Shown here: positions 44,956 through 54,909 of the stretch, piece after piece
Position numbering within the stretch: position 1 is the stretch's first letter
How the letters are laid out: each line of letters starts with the position of its first letter
Source of the DNA: Tatumella citrea
GTDB taxonomy: Bacteria > Pseudomonadota > Gammaproteobacteria > Enterobacterales > Enterobacteriaceae
DNA: 64,000 nucleotides
Direction of reading: 5' to 3'
Assembly: GCF_002163585.1 (NCBI RefSeq)
Contig: NZ_CP015579.1
Span: 4,307,501-4,371,500 of the forward strand
Notes under the pieces: model-generated
What the model was told of the DNA's origin: nothing
Databases searched by the model: none
Seen by the model: the letters and a program-made list of their open reading frames with translations, nothing else
Position numbers and translations under genes: made by a program

Positions 44956-46728
44956 ATGAATAATATTCGTCCAAAAGCTGATGTTGTTATTGTCGGTCTG
45001 GGATGGTGCGGCTCTTTAATTGCTGAAGAACTCACCCGGGCCGGAATGAATGTGGTGGCTATAGAACGTGGACCCTGGTGGGAAACCAGCACCGACTTCC
45101 CGCCATCCATTGATACTGATGAGCTGCGCTGGGACACCCGTCGTTCCATGTTGTTACCCCCGGCGGTCGAAACGACAACTTTCCGGAATAATACTTCACA
45201 GCAAGCCTTACCTTCCCGTGACTGGAACCTGAATGAACTTGGCTATAACGTCGGTGGATCCGGTACTCACTGGGCGGGAATGGCGTGGCGTTTTACGCCG
45301 TTTGATTTCCAGCCCTATTCGCAAACCGTGGCGCGTTACGGTAAGCAGCAGATTGTTCCGGGGCTGATTCTGCAGGACTGGGGGGTGAGTTATGATGAAC
45401 TGGAGCCTTTCTATGATCGGTTTGAGAAAATAGCCGGAGTTTCCGGAAAGGCCGGTAAGTCAAATGGCAACGTGGTGCCGGAAGGTAATCCGTTTGAGGG
45501 TAACCGGAGCAGTGAGTATCCACTGCCGCCGCTGGAAAGTACCCGGCTAACCGATCTGTTTGAGCAGGGGGCAAAATCTCTCGGGCTCAATCCGTTTATG
45601 GTTCCTGCCGGTCAGGCTTCCCGTGCCTATGTTAACCCGTTAGGGGTTCGCATGGGGCCGTGCACCTATTGTGGTTATTGTTTGTACTATGGCTGCGGGA
45701 ACTTCTCTAAATCCAGCCCGAATGCCTGTGTTATTCCCGCACTGATGCAGCGCGAAAACTTTACTGTGCTTACTGATTCTGCCGTTGTGAAGGTTAATAA
45801 GGCAGAGGACGGTAAGACGGCTACCGGTGTGACGTTTATTGATAAAAACAATAAGCAGTGGGAGCAACCGGCAGACATTGTCATCCTGTCCGCATTCCAG
45901 ATGCAGAATGTGCGGTTGCTGTTGCTGTCTCAGATTGGTCAGCCTTATAACCCGCAGACAAAGCAAGGGGTGGTAGGGCGGGCTTACAGCTTCCAGACTG
46001 TCTCAGGAGCCAGCCTGTTCTTCAAAGATGAGTACCTGAATCAGTACATCGGTGCCGGAGCGCTTTCACAGCAGGTTGATGACTTTAACGGTGATAATTT
46101 TGACCATACCGGTAAAGGGTTTATCGGCGGTGCCGGGATTCTGGTCGTTGCCCGTGGAGCCAGGCCAATAGGTAATGCCGATACTCTGCCACCGGGAACT
46201 CCTCGCTGGGGGAAAGAATGGAAGCAGGCATATACCCATGCCTTCCAGAATGCGACCTTTATCTTTGGTCAGGGCACCAGTTATTCCCATGAAGATTATT
46301 ATCTGGACCTGGATCCGGAATACAAAGATAAGTACGGATTGCCGTTACTTCGGGTGACGTTTGACTACAACGATAATGACCGGCGTTCGGCCAAATTTGT
46401 CGAACAGCGCAGTGTGGAAATCGGTAAAGCGATGGGAGCTGAGCGGGTTTTTGGCACTAACTCCGCTTCCGGCCATTACTCACCGTACAATTTCGCCAGC
46501 GATCACACTATCGGCGGAGCCGTCATGGGAACCGATCCCCGGACCAGTGTGTTAAATCGCTACCAGCAGAGCTGGGATGTGCACAATGTGTTCGTGCTGG
46601 GTGCTTCTTCTTTCCCGAATAATGCCGGATATAACCCGACAGGCACCATCGGTGCTCTTAGCTTATGGACTGCGAAAGCGATTATTGAGCAGTACAGAAA
46701 GAATCCTGGCCCGCTGGTGAAGGTGTGA
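44956..46728 (+). CDS. FAD-dependent GMC dehydrogenase, large subunit
   Basis: Catalytic GMC-family flavoprotein of 590 residues. The FAD dinucleotide motif is VVIVGLGWCGSLIAEEL (residues 10-26), with NVGGSGTHWAGMAWRF around residue 100 and the C-terminal GASSFPNNAGYNPTGTIGALS containing the catalytic His/Asn zone. Four cysteines C236, C239, C242 and C247 (CTYCGYCLYYGC) suggest an iron-sulfur cluster as in fructose and FAD-glucose dehydrogenases. No signal peptide of its own, consistent with export together with the small subunit. Substrate probably gluconate, 2-ketogluconate or a polyol; which one cannot be decided. Confidence 0.9.
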   Translation: MNNIRPKADVVIVGLGWCGSLIAEELTRAGMNVVAIERGPWWETSTDFPPSIDTDELRWDTRRSMLLPPAVETTTFRNNTSQQALPSRDWNLNELGYNVGGSGTHWAGMAWRFTPFDFQPYSQTVARYGKQQIVPGLILQDWGVSYDELEPFYDRFEKIAGVSGKAGKSNGNVVPEGNPFEGNRSSEYPLPPLESTRLTDLFEQGAKSLGLNPFMVPAGQASRAYVNPLGVRMGPCTYCGYCLYYGCGNFSKSSPNACVIPALMQRENFTVLTDSAVVKVNKAEDGKTATGVTFIDKNNKQWEQPADIVILSAFQMQNVRLLLLSQIGQPYNPQTKQGVVGRAYSFQTVSGASLFFKDEYLNQYIGAGALSQQVDDFNGDNFDHTGKGFIGGAGILVVARGARPIGNADTLPPGTPRWGKEWKQAYTHAFQNATFIFGQGTSYSHEDYYLDLDPEYKDKYGLPLLRVTFDYNDNDRRSAKFVEQRSVEIGKAMGAERVFGTNSASGHYSPYNFASDHTIGGAVMGTDPRTSVLNRYQQSWDVHNVFVLGASSFPNNAGYNPTGTIGALSLWTAKAIIEQYRKNPGPLVKV

Positions 46729-46729
46729 T

Positions 46730-48055
46730 ATGAAAAAGACAACAATAGCCATTGCTGTTGCGGGGATCGTCGTGGTCGGCGCACTCGCTGCATTATGGAT
46801 GAACGGCAGCACGCGGGCAGACGATGTAGCCGGAGACCAGGTGCAGACCAGCCAGCCGGTGTCTGCAGAAGACAGTGCGGCGGTGAAACGGGGTGAATAC
46901 ATCGCAGTAGCCGGTGACTGTGTCGCCTGCCATACTGCCCCGGGAAGTAAAACCCCGTTCAGTGGCGGATATGGGATTGATACGCCGTTTGGGACCATTT
47001 ATGCCAGTAATATCACGCCTGATAACCAGACCGGAATTGGCCAGTGGACCGAACGTGATTTCTACCGGGCAGTTCGTCACGGTATTGGCCGGCAGGGCGA
47101 AAATCTCTACCCGGCGATGCCCTATAATGCCTACGTGAAGGTCAGTGATCAGGATATGCATGATCTGTGGATGTATATGCGTACGGTTAAACCGGTGAAT
47201 CAGCAGCCGCCGGAAACTCACCTGCCGTTCCCTTATAATATCCGACTGGCAATGCGTGGCTGGAATCTGCTGTTTTTTAAAAATAGTGGATTTGATGCGA
47301 ATAGCAGTCAGTCAGCAGAGTGGAACCGCGGGGCTTATCTGGTTCAGGGGCTTGAGCACTGTGCTGCCTGCCACACGCCGAAAAATATGCTGGGTGGAGA
47401 TACGTCAGCGTATCTGCAAGGTAGCAGCCTCGGACAGTGGCATGCACCGGAAATTACCGGCAACACCTATACCGGTATTGGCCAGTGGAGTGAGCAACAG
47501 GTGGTTGATTACCTGAAAAGCGGCAGCAATCAGGTTGCAGTAGCTTCCGGACCGATGGCCGAAGCGGTGACCAATTCGACTCAACATCTGACGGATGCTG
47601 ATCTGCGGGCCATTGCAGTCTATCTGAAATCCCAGCCGGGTTCGGCAAACCAAAAGCCAGCGGCTTTGGCAGCAACCAGCCCGTTGATGCAACAGGGAGC
47701 GAATGTTTATCAGGCAAACTGTAGTGCCTGTCATAACAGCGATGGCCGGGGAATACCTCAGCTGGCTGCCGGGTTGCGGGATAACCCGGGAATAATGGCG
47801 GCCGACAGCTCATCGGTCATTACTACTATTCTTGAAGGCGGGCGCGGCGCGGTGACCCTGAACAATCCGACCAGTGGTGCTATGCCCTCGTTCGCATGGA
47901 AACTGTCTGATCAGCAAATTGCCGCGGTATCTTCCTATATTCGCAACAGCTGGCAAAATGCGGCCCCGGCAGTGACTTCACAACAGGTGGCTGCAATGCG
48001 TAAGCAACTGAAACTGACCCCTCAGTTACCAGATAACGGAGAGCCGGCACATTAA
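46730..48055 (+). CDS. Triheme cytochrome c subunit of the dehydrogenase
   Basis: Membrane-anchored cytochrome c of 441 residues with an N-terminal signal/anchor helix (TTIAIAVAGIVVVGALAAL). Three heme c sites are visible: C64-C67-H68 (CVACH), C211-C214-H215 (CAACH) and C331-C334-H335 (CSACH). It passes electrons from the flavoprotein to ubiquinone. It begins one base after the large-subunit stop. Confidence 0.93.
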   Translation: MKKTTIAIAVAGIVVVGALAALWMNGSTRADDVAGDQVQTSQPVSAEDSAAVKRGEYIAVAGDCVACHTAPGSKTPFSGGYGIDTPFGTIYASNITPDNQTGIGQWTERDFYRAVRHGIGRQGENLYPAMPYNAYVKVSDQDMHDLWMYMRTVKPVNQQPPETHLPFPYNIRLAMRGWNLLFFKNSGFDANSSQSAEWNRGAYLVQGLEHCAACHTPKNMLGGDTSAYLQGSSLGQWHAPEITGNTYTGIGQWSEQQVVDYLKSGSNQVAVASGPMAEAVTNSTQHLTDADLRAIAVYLKSQPGSANQKPAALAATSPLMQQGANVYQANCSACHNSDGRGIPQLAAGLRDNPGIMAADSSSVITTILEGGRGAVTLNNPTSGAMPSFAWKLSDQQIAAVSSYIRNSWQNAAPAVTSQQVAAMRKQLKLTPQLPDNGEPAH

Positions 48056-48060
48056 GCATT

Positions 48061-48124
48061 AAAGCAGGCGTTGCCACACGGGGTGACTTTTAGTTTCGTC
48101 TCCCCGGGCAATGCCTGCTTTTTA
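48061..48124. terminator. Bidirectional terminator
   Basis: AAAGCAGGCGTTGCC pairs with GGCAATGCCTGCTTT (one G-U), with an inner CGGGG/CCCCG stem, and is flanked by A and T runs. It lies between the convergent cytochrome and carboxylase genes and can serve both. Confidence 0.88.
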
Positions 48125-48136
48125 TCTCAACGGCTA

Positions 48137-51100
48137 CTATTCCGTGACCCCCTGCTCACCATCGTCTGCCAGTTCAATAATTAACAGAGTCTGACCGGCT
48201 TCTACCTGCTCGCCCTGCTGACGGATCACTTGTTGCAGTGTACCGCTGACCGGTGAAATTACCGCGATTTCCATTTTCATCGACTCCAGTATGCCGAGCT
48301 GCTGGCCCTGGCGGATGTTTTCTCCGGGTTTAACCAGCCATTGCCAGACGCTGCCGGATACCAGGCTATCAATTCCGTAGCAGCCCTCGGGGATGGTATG
48401 TTGTTCTTCCGATAATGGCGCGGGCAAACTGCTGTCAAAGGTAAATTGTCCGTCAGCACGCCAACGCGAAAGCTCTTTTTCAAAAGCTGACTGGCGGTGC
48501 CGTTCAAATTCATCGATCTGCTGCTGCTGAGACTGTAAATCCTGCAGGTAACTCTCCAGCCGGAAAACCCCCTCTTCAACACGCAATGGATAATTGCCGT
48601 AAGGAAAAGCCTGACGAATGCGTAACAATTCATCGGCGCTCACCGGATAGAAGCGAATCTGGTCAAAGAAACGTAGCAGCCAGGGTTTTACAAAATCAGA
48701 GGTCGGACGATCCCGGTTCCACATTTGCAACGTTCGGCCGACAAACTGGTACCCTCCGGGCCCTTCCATACCGTAGACACAAAGATAAGCCCCTCCGATA
48801 CCCACGGAGTTTTCAGCCGTCCAGGTTCGGGCGGGATTATACTTGGTGGTGACCAGGCGGTGGCGTGGGTCGAGCGGGGTGGCTACCGGTGCACCCAGGT
48901 AAACATCTCCCAGCCCCATGACCAGGTAGCTGGCATCAAAAACGATATTTTTGACTTGTTCAACGCTCTCCAGTCCGTTAATTCGCCGGATAAATTCGAT
49001 ATTATCAGGGCACCAGGGTGCCCCGGGACGTACTGACTGGCTATATTTTTCAATGGCTTCACGGCAGGCGTCGTCATCCCAGCTGAGAGGCAACCAGACG
49101 GTTCGTGACGGTACACTTGCCTGCTGCAAATCGCCCAGTGAGGTTTCGGCCTGCTGCAGATGGCGAATCAGGCTAAGCCGGGGAATTTGCTGGCTGTCAA
49201 AATGAACCTGAAGAGTGCGGATTCCCGGAGTGAGCTCCAGCATGCCGGGCAGCGGATGTTGTTCCAGCCATTGCATCAATGCGTGGACGCGGAAACGCAA
49301 CGCAATATCCAGTACCGGGGATCCATATTCCACCAGAATAAAACGGTCACCGGCCGCCAGATAGCTGACGGAGGGCTGTGTTTGTTGGGGTTCACGGTGC
49401 CACAGTTGTGGGTCCTGTAAGGATTCAACTATTGTCGCTGGTGGCTGAGCCGTCAGGGTTAATATCTCCTGTTCCCCTGCGCTGGCCAGCAAATCAGCAT
49501 CTTCCAGTGAGACCGGAATAAAACGCAATTTATCACCGGATTTCAGCTGCCCCAGTTTCCACAGATCGGCATGGATAACCGTGGCCGGGCAGACAAATCC
49601 ACCTAGTGAAGGGCCATCCGGACCAAGAATCACAGGCATGTCACCGGTAAAATCAACAGTCCCAAAGGCGTAAGCATTGTCGTGAATATTTGACGGGTGC
49701 ATCCCGGCCTCGCCCCCGTCACTGCGGGCCCATTCGGGTTTAGGGCCGATTAAGCGGATACCAGTCCGGCTTGAGTTGTAGTGGACCTGCCAGACTGCGT
49801 CAAAGAATTGCGTAATATCTTGTGGGGTGAAATATTTGGGTGCTCCCTGAGGCCCGTAAATTACCCGTAAGCAAGTCACTGTTTCATCCTCCGGCAGCAG
49901 TGCTGCTGGCAGTGCCCGGGGAGTGCGGATTTCCGGTGCCGCCAGGTGCAGCACATCTCCGCTGCGTAACTGGCGCCCGGCATGACCGCCAAATTTACCC
50001 AGGGTAAATGTACTCCGGCTCCCGAGATACACCGGGCAGTCCAGTCCCCCGGCCAGCAATAAATAGCTGCGGCATCCGTGGCCGGTAACACGGCCCAGAC
50101 TTAGCGTCTGTCCGGCAGTGATATTGCAAATCTGCCACATCGGCAGCGGCTGATTGTCCAGCCGTGCCTCGATCATCGCGCCGGTAATCACAATGGCGCA
50201 GTCCTGATTAAAGCGTAATACCGGGCCATTCAGAGTGATTTCCAGCCCGGCGGCATCTTCATCATTACCCAGTAAACGGTTGCCGAGGCGAAATGAGCGT
50301 TGGTCAAATGGCCCGGAAGGGGGAACACCGATATGCCAGTAACCCTGTCTGCCGGTGGCATCCTGAATACTGGTCAGTGTGCCTGCCGTCATCACATCCA
50401 GCGTGGCGGGCTGGCAGGTGATATCACTCAGGGTGGATGTGATTACTTTTCCTTGCAGCACAGTGGGTTGCTGCAAAAGATAGCGCAGATAATTCAGGTT
50501 AGTTTCAATACCGTACAGTGAAATATCGTGCAATGTGGTACTCAGTGCCTGCAGCGCCTGTGCCCGGTCATCGGAATGCACAATAACTTTTGCCAGCATT
50601 GGGTCATATAAAGGAGAAATATCACTGCCGCTGTCGATCCAGCTGTCGATACGTAACTGAGCGTCTGCCACACTTGCCGGGAAACTGACCTGGCTGAGCA
50701 GACCGGCACAGGGCTGAAATTGTTTAGCAGGATCTTCGGCATACAGTCGGACCTGAATCGCATGTCCTTTTGGGGTCAGTTCTGCCAGCGATGAAAGAGG
50801 TGGCAGGTTTCCTGCGCCAAGTTGAACCATCCAGCTAACAATATCGACACCGTAGACCATTTCCGTCACACCATGTTCTACCTGCAACCGGGTATTCACT
50901 TCCAGAAAATAAAACTGTTCGCTTCTGACATCAAAAACATATTCGACCGTACCGGCACTGCGGTAGTTTACCGCTTTACCAAGCCGCACTGCGGTTTCGG
51001 CCAACGCTTTCCTGACTTCGGCAGACAGGCCAGGCGCCGGAGTTTCTTCGATAACTTTCTGATTACGTCGCTGTGCAGAACAGTCACGTTCACCCAGAGA

Positions 51101-51778
51101 GATAACATCACCTTTGCCATCGCCAAAAATCTGTACTTCAATATGCCGGGCTTCAGCGATAAATTTTTCTAAAAATACGCCATCATCGGCAAAGTTGTTG
51201 CCAGCAAGTCGTTTTACCCGGGTAAAAGCCTCACTGAGACTGTCGGCATCATCGCAGCGCTGCATACCAATGCCACCGCCGCCCGCAGTACTTTTCAGCA
51301 TGACCGGATAACCAATCTCTGCTGCAGCCGCCAGTGCCTGTGGCGCATCCTGTAATAACCCACTGCCGGGCAGCAACGGGACATGGTTCTCTTTTGCCAG
51401 CTGTCGGGCGCGGTGTTTCAGACCAAATGCGGCCATCTGCTCCGTGGTCGGTCCAAGGAAAATGACTCCCTGCTGGTGGCAACGTTCAACAAAGCCGGCA
51501 TTTTCCGACAAAAAACCGTAGCCGGGATGAATGGCATCGGCCTGGCATTGTGCAGCGACAGACAGTAATTTATCCTGGTCAAGATAGGTATCCCGTACAT
51601 TGCCGTTACCCAGAAAATACGCGTCATCTGCCAGCCGGACATGCAGTGAATGTCGATCGGCTTCGGCATAAACTGCGACTGAACGTATGCCCATCAGTTT
51701 CAGAGTTCGTATGATACGCACGGCAATGGCGCCGCGATTGGCAATTAAAACGCAGGTAAACATCGTGGACTCACTCAT
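48137..51778 (-). CDS. Guanidine carboxylase ('urea carboxylase' family), biotin-dependent
   Basis: Large multidomain enzyme of 1213 residues from the chosen start. In order: biotin carboxylase with ATP-grasp (FTCVLIANRGAIAVRI; KSTAGGGGIGM; FLEVNTRLQVEHGVTE), KipA-like AHS2 (VMTAGTLTSIQDATGRQG), KipI-like AHS1, and a C-terminal biotinyl domain with the biotin lysine in ESMKMEIA (about K1168). Such proteins carboxylate urea or guanidine with ATP and bicarbonate. The guanidine-I riboswitch and the two DUF1989 partners point to guanidine, giving carboxyguanidine. The ATG at 51778 (MSESTMFTC) is preferred to a GTG 20 codons upstream because the upstream residues are not conserved in character; a further ATG lies five codons in. 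Confidence 0.9.
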   Translation of the reverse strand: MSESTMFTCVLIANRGAIAVRIIRTLKLMGIRSVAVYAEADRHSLHVRLADDAYFLGNGNVRDTYLDQDKLLSVAAQCQADAIHPGYGFLSENAGFVERCHQQGVIFLGPTTEQMAAFGLKHRARQLAKENHVPLLPGSGLLQDAPQALAAAAEIGYPVMLKSTAGGGGIGMQRCDDADSLSEAFTRVKRLAGNNFADDGVFLEKFIAEARHIEVQIFGDGKGDVISLGERDCSAQRRNQKVIEETPAPGLSAEVRKALAETAVRLGKAVNYRSAGTVEYVFDVRSEQFYFLEVNTRLQVEHGVTEMVYGVDIVSWMVQLGAGNLPPLSSLAELTPKGHAIQVRLYAEDPAKQFQPCAGLLSQVSFPASVADAQLRIDSWIDSGSDISPLYDPMLAKVIVHSDDRAQALQALSTTLHDISLYGIETNLNYLRYLLQQPTVLQGKVITSTLSDITCQPATLDVMTAGTLTSIQDATGRQGYWHIGVPPSGPFDQRSFRLGNRLLGNDEDAAGLEITLNGPVLRFNQDCAIVITGAMIEARLDNQPLPMWQICNITAGQTLSLGRVTGHGCRSYLLLAGGLDCPVYLGSRSTFTLGKFGGHAGRQLRSGDVLHLAAPEIRTPRALPAALLPEDETVTCLRVIYGPQGAPKYFTPQDITQFFDAVWQVHYNSSRTGIRLIGPKPEWARSDGGEAGMHPSNIHDNAYAFGTVDFTGDMPVILGPDGPSLGGFVCPATVIHADLWKLGQLKSGDKLRFIPVSLEDADLLASAGEQEILTLTAQPPATIVESLQDPQLWHREPQQTQPSVSYLAAGDRFILVEYGSPVLDIALRFRVHALMQWLEQHPLPGMLELTPGIRTLQVHFDSQQIPRLSLIRHLQQAETSLGDLQQASVPSRTVWLPLSWDDDACREAIEKYSQSVRPGAPWCPDNIEFIRRINGLESVEQVKNIVFDASYLVMGLGDVYLGAPVATPLDPRHRLVTTKYNPARTWTAENSVGIGGAYLCVYGMEGPGGYQFVGRTLQMWNRDRPTSDFVKPWLLRFFDQIRFYPVSADELLRIRQAFPYGNYPLRVEEGVFRLESYLQDLQSQQQQIDEFERHRQSAFEKELSRWRADGQFTFDSSLPAPLSEEQHTIPEGCYGIDSLVSGSVWQWLVKPGENIRQGQQLGILESMKMEIAVISPVSGTLQQVIRQQGEQVEAGQTLLIIELADDGEQGVTE

Positions 51779-51858
51779 TGTTGTGCAGGTCGTCCTGCGG
51801 AACTCTGATGCGTGACTGGCTGCGGGTCGTCCCGGCACACGCGCTTAATGGCTGCTGG

Positions 51859-52494
51859 TTACCAGACGGCGACTTCAATCGGGGTAGGGTTATAGCCATT
51901 ACACGGATTATTCAGCTGCGGGCAATTGGAGATTAAGACCAGGATATTCATTCTGGCGATCATCTCGACATATTTGCCCGGGGCGGAAACGCCGTCTTCA
52001 AAGGTCAACCCGCCCTGTGCTGTCACCGGGACATTCATAAAGAAATTGATGTTATGGGTAATATCTTGTTTTTTCAGACCATAATGCGGGTTTTCGGCGA
52101 TTGCCAGCATCCAGCTGTCGCGGCAGGAGTGCATATGCCGCTTTTCCAGAGAGTAGCGCACGGTATTGCTTTCGGAAGAACAGGCTCCCCCCAGAGTATC
52201 GTGGCGGCCACAGGTGTCGGCAACAATCTCCAGCATCGGTCGGTTTTCATTCGAACGCAGTACCGTGCCGGTGGTCAGGAACACATTTTTTTGACCACGC
52301 AATGTGTCGGCCATGCTGTACCGTTCAGCAATATCATCGGCGTTGAAAAACAAAGTATCGGCGGCCTGATTACCCTCGCTATCGATCAGGCGCAATGTCT
52401 GCCCGGCTTCGATACGATGAAGCCAGTAATCTCCGGCTTTTACCGGAGCGCGATAGCTGGCATCCTCAATCCGGCGTGAACTGGTCTTAATCAT
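51859..52494 (-). CDS. DUF1989 protein, putative carboxyguanidine deiminase subunit (shorter)
   Basis: Urea-carboxylase-associated protein of 211 residues, DUF1989. Core segments are [20 protein letters not shown] and [16 protein letters not shown], with a possible metal site around [12 protein letters not shown]. In characterised guanidine operons two DUF1989 proteins form carboxyguanidine deiminase (CgdA/CgdB), which converts carboxyguanidine to allophanate and ammonia. The start overlaps the other subunit stop by four bases. Which subunit this is I did not assign. Confidence 0.88.
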   Translation of the reverse strand: MIKTSSRRIEDASYRAPVKAGDYWLHRIEAGQTLRLIDSEGNQAADTLFFNADDIAERYSMADTLRGQKNVFLTTGTVLRSNENRPMLEIVADTCGRHDTLGGACSSESNTVRYSLEKRHMHSCRDSWMLAIAENPHYGLKKQDITHNINFFMNVPVTAQGGLTFEDGVSAPGKYVEMIARMNILVLISNCPQLNNPCNGYNPTPIEVAVW

Positions 52495-53246
52495 ACGAGA
52501 GTCTCCCGGCGTAAAGTGTTCTGGTTATAGAGGGTATTGTTGGTATTCCCGCGCTGATTCTCTTCATGAGTCAGGCAGTGAGCGGGCAACGGTGCGAAGT
52601 TATCCAGCAGTTCGATACTGACAGGTGCCTGTGGCCAACTGACAGAGGTGGTCAACGGGTGCGGGCAGGTATGCATAATCACCAGAGTATCCATCGCGAA
52701 TCGCAGGGTGACGCTGGCAGCTGGTTGCGGTTGTTGTTGCAGGGTCAGATTGCCTTCATCGTCCACGGTGACTTTGGAAAACCAGTTAACGCAGGCGGCC
52801 ATATCCCGTTTACCTAAACCGTATTTCGCCAGTTCGACCAGAAAGCTGTCGTAGCCGTTCTGGTGACGTTGATTATGTGCCTGCTGATAATCGAGAGGCC
52901 CGAAGTGTTGCTGAGTATCTTCGGCATTCATCGTGCCACACACGGTATCGTGCCAGCCAAAATTGTCCTGTTCGATACCGCAGAAAATGCGGCCCATATC
53001 GGAGTAAAGACAATGGCCGTGGCTAAGCCGAAAGGTATGCTGGCATTTCAGCGTATCGGGCGCGTTATATTTTTCCAGCAGGTCCTGTGGGTTGTAAAAA
53101 AGCATACCGAGATTGGCGGTCCCTTGCGGATCGGTCAGGCGCAGTGCAGAGCCGCGTTTAACCAGCAGTGACCAGTGGGAGCCGGCGGGGAGCAATGTCT
53201 GGTATAAACTGTCGCTGGATGCAGTCATGGTGTTCTCCTCTGTCAT
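52491..53246 (-). CDS. DUF1989 protein, putative carboxyguanidine deiminase subunit (longer)
   Basis: Second DUF1989 protein, up to 251 residues. It resembles its neighbour ([50 protein letters not shown]) but has extra N- and C-terminal parts. Expected to act as a heteromer with the shorter one. Its start overlaps the ABC ATPase stop by four bases (ATGA), so the whole set is translated in a chain. An internal Met (codon 7) is an alternative start. Confidence 0.88.
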   Translation of the reverse strand: MTEENTMTASSDSLYQTLLPAGSHWSLLVKRGSALRLTDPQGTANLGMLFYNPQDLLEKYNAPDTLKCQHTFRLSHGHCLYSDMGRIFCGIEQDNFGWHDTVCGTMNAEDTQQHFGPLDYQQAHNQRHQNGYDSFLVELAKYGLGKRDMAACVNWFSKVTVDDEGNLTLQQQPQPAASVTLRFAMDTLVIMHTCPHPLTTSVSWPQAPVSIELLDNFAPLPAHCLTHEENQRGNTNNTLYNQNTLRRETLV

Positions 53247-54046
53247 TGTTTGTCAGACGATGTGTCGGCAGGGTAAACCTGCTGACTGATTTTGTGCCTG
53301 ATATCGGCGGAAAGGCTGCCCGCAGCTCCCCGATCCAGGGGGATGTCATAGGTGATACTGGCACCCCAGGCATCAGGGGCCTGCGGGTCATGGCGAATTT
53401 TGTCGAATACCCAAAGCCTTGAGCCGAGCGAAAAACCTTCTTTCAGATCGTGAGTAATCATAAATATGGTCAGCTGATGTTGTTGCCAGAGGCGGGTTAT
53501 CAGTTGATGCATATCTTTGCGGATCCCCGGGTCCAGGGCTCCAAAGGGTTCATCGAGCAGCAATATTCTGGGTTTTTTGGTCAATGCCTGAGCTAATGCC
53601 AGACGCTGTTGCATCCCCCCTGACAGCTGGTGCGGATATTTATCCAGGGCATGGCCCAGGCCTACCTGCTGTAACATTTCGGTGGCACTGGCAGCGATAG
53701 CTTTACGTTTGCTGCCAAAGACCCGGCCGAACCAGCGGGCCTGAACAAACTCTTCTCCGATCATCACATTTTGCAGTGCGGTCAGATGTGGGAAGACCGA
53801 ATAGCGCTGAAATACCACACCACGGTCTTCACCGGGTTCTTGTTTGATGGGCTTACCATCAAGCAGAATCTCACCCTTACTCGGAGTTTCAGTCCCCAGC
53901 ATCATTTTAAGAAAGGTCGTTTTTCCGCAACCGGATGCACCGACGATCGACACAAACTCACCTTTTTGTACTTCAGCATTCACCCGCTCAAGTACCACCT
54001 GCTGGTCATAATGTTTTTCCAGATTACGCATGCTCAGTAAGCTCAT
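53243..54046 (-). CDS. ABC transporter ATP-binding protein (guanidine operon)
   Basis: ABC ATPase of 267 residues, nitrate/taurine branch. Walker A is GASGCGKTT, signature LSGGMQQRLALAQAL, Walker B RILLLDEPFGALD, H-loop FMITHDL. It energises the permease encoded 19 bases upstream. By operon context the substrate is guanidine or a related amidine, although the family is annotated 'urea'. Confidence 0.92.
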   Translation of the reverse strand: MSLLSMRNLEKHYDQQVVLERVNAEVQKGEFVSIVGASGCGKTTFLKMMLGTETPSKGEILLDGKPIKQEPGEDRGVVFQRYSVFPHLTALQNVMIGEEFVQARWFGRVFGSKRKAIAASATEMLQQVGLGHALDKYPHQLSGGMQQRLALAQALTKKPRILLLDEPFGALDPGIRKDMHQLITRLWQQHQLTIFMITHDLKEGFSLGSRLWVFDKIRHDPQAPDAWGASITYDIPLDRGAAGSLSADIRHKISQQVYPADTSSDKQ

Positions 54047-54065
54047 TGCTCATTCCCTCTCTGGT

Positions 54066-54878
54066 TTATTTAACGTAGTACCAGGGCCAGCAGCGGCGGC
54101 TGATAATCCGCAGCAAGGCATCCAGCGTAAAGGCCAGCAATGTTATCCAGGCGACATAGGGCAGAATCATGTCCATCGCCAGATAGCGCCGCATCAGAAA
54201 GATGCGGTAACCCAGTCCTTCCGTTGCAGCAATAGCTTCTGCTGCAATCAGAAATAACCAGGCTGAACCCAGTGATAACCGGACGGCATCGAACAGTCGT
54301 GGCAGCAACTGAGGCAGAATGATTCGCCACAGGATTTGCCCGCTATGTGCGCTCAGTGTCTGAGCCTTAATTAATTGTTCCTGAGGAATGGACTGAACAT
54401 GTTGCTGTAAATCCCTGGCGATAAAAGGAGTGACGCCTACGGCTATCAGCACCACTTTTGACAACTCACCCAACCCGAAAATAATAAACAGTATTGGCAG
54501 TACCGCCAGGGGTGGAATCAGTGCAAACAGCGTAACCAAAGGGGATATCAGAGCGCGGACTGCCGGTAATGCGCCGCAAAAAATACCCAGAGCCAGCCCG
54601 AGAAATGCACTTATCCCTATTCCACTCAGCAGCCGTAGCAGGCTGGCATAAGTATCGGTCCACAGCAGGTATTGTCCGGTTCGGGGATCGCGGGTAAAAG
54701 CAGCGCGGTAAAACGCATCTCCCATTGAACTGAAGGACGGTAACAGCTTATCGAAAGCATTAACCGACAAGCGGGCATCCGAAGCCATCAGATACACCAG
54801 TACCAGCAACATCAGAGGCAACAGCCCCATCAGGCCGCGTGACAGGCGTGGCGGTTGGTAGTTGATCATTTTTTTCAT
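54066..54878 (-). CDS. ABC transporter permease (guanidine operon)
   Basis: Inner-membrane permease of 270 residues with about six helices, TauC/SsuC type. The EAA-like loop is near QEQLIKAQTLSAHSGQILWRIILPQLLPRLFDAVRL. It pairs with the ATPase 19 bases downstream and the binding protein 31 bases upstream. Confidence 0.92.
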   Translation of the reverse strand: MKKMINYQPPRLSRGLMGLLPLMLLVLVYLMASDARLSVNAFDKLLPSFSSMGDAFYRAAFTRDPRTGQYLLWTDTYASLLRLLSGIGISAFLGLALGIFCGALPAVRALISPLVTLFALIPPLAVLPILFIIFGLGELSKVVLIAVGVTPFIARDLQQHVQSIPQEQLIKAQTLSAHSGQILWRIILPQLLPRLFDAVRLSLGSAWLFLIAAEAIAATEGLGYRIFLMRRYLAMDMILPYVAWITLLAFTLDALLRIISRRCWPWYYVK

Positions 54879-54909
54879 CGAATGCCCTGTTTATCAATTG
54901 AACAGATGG

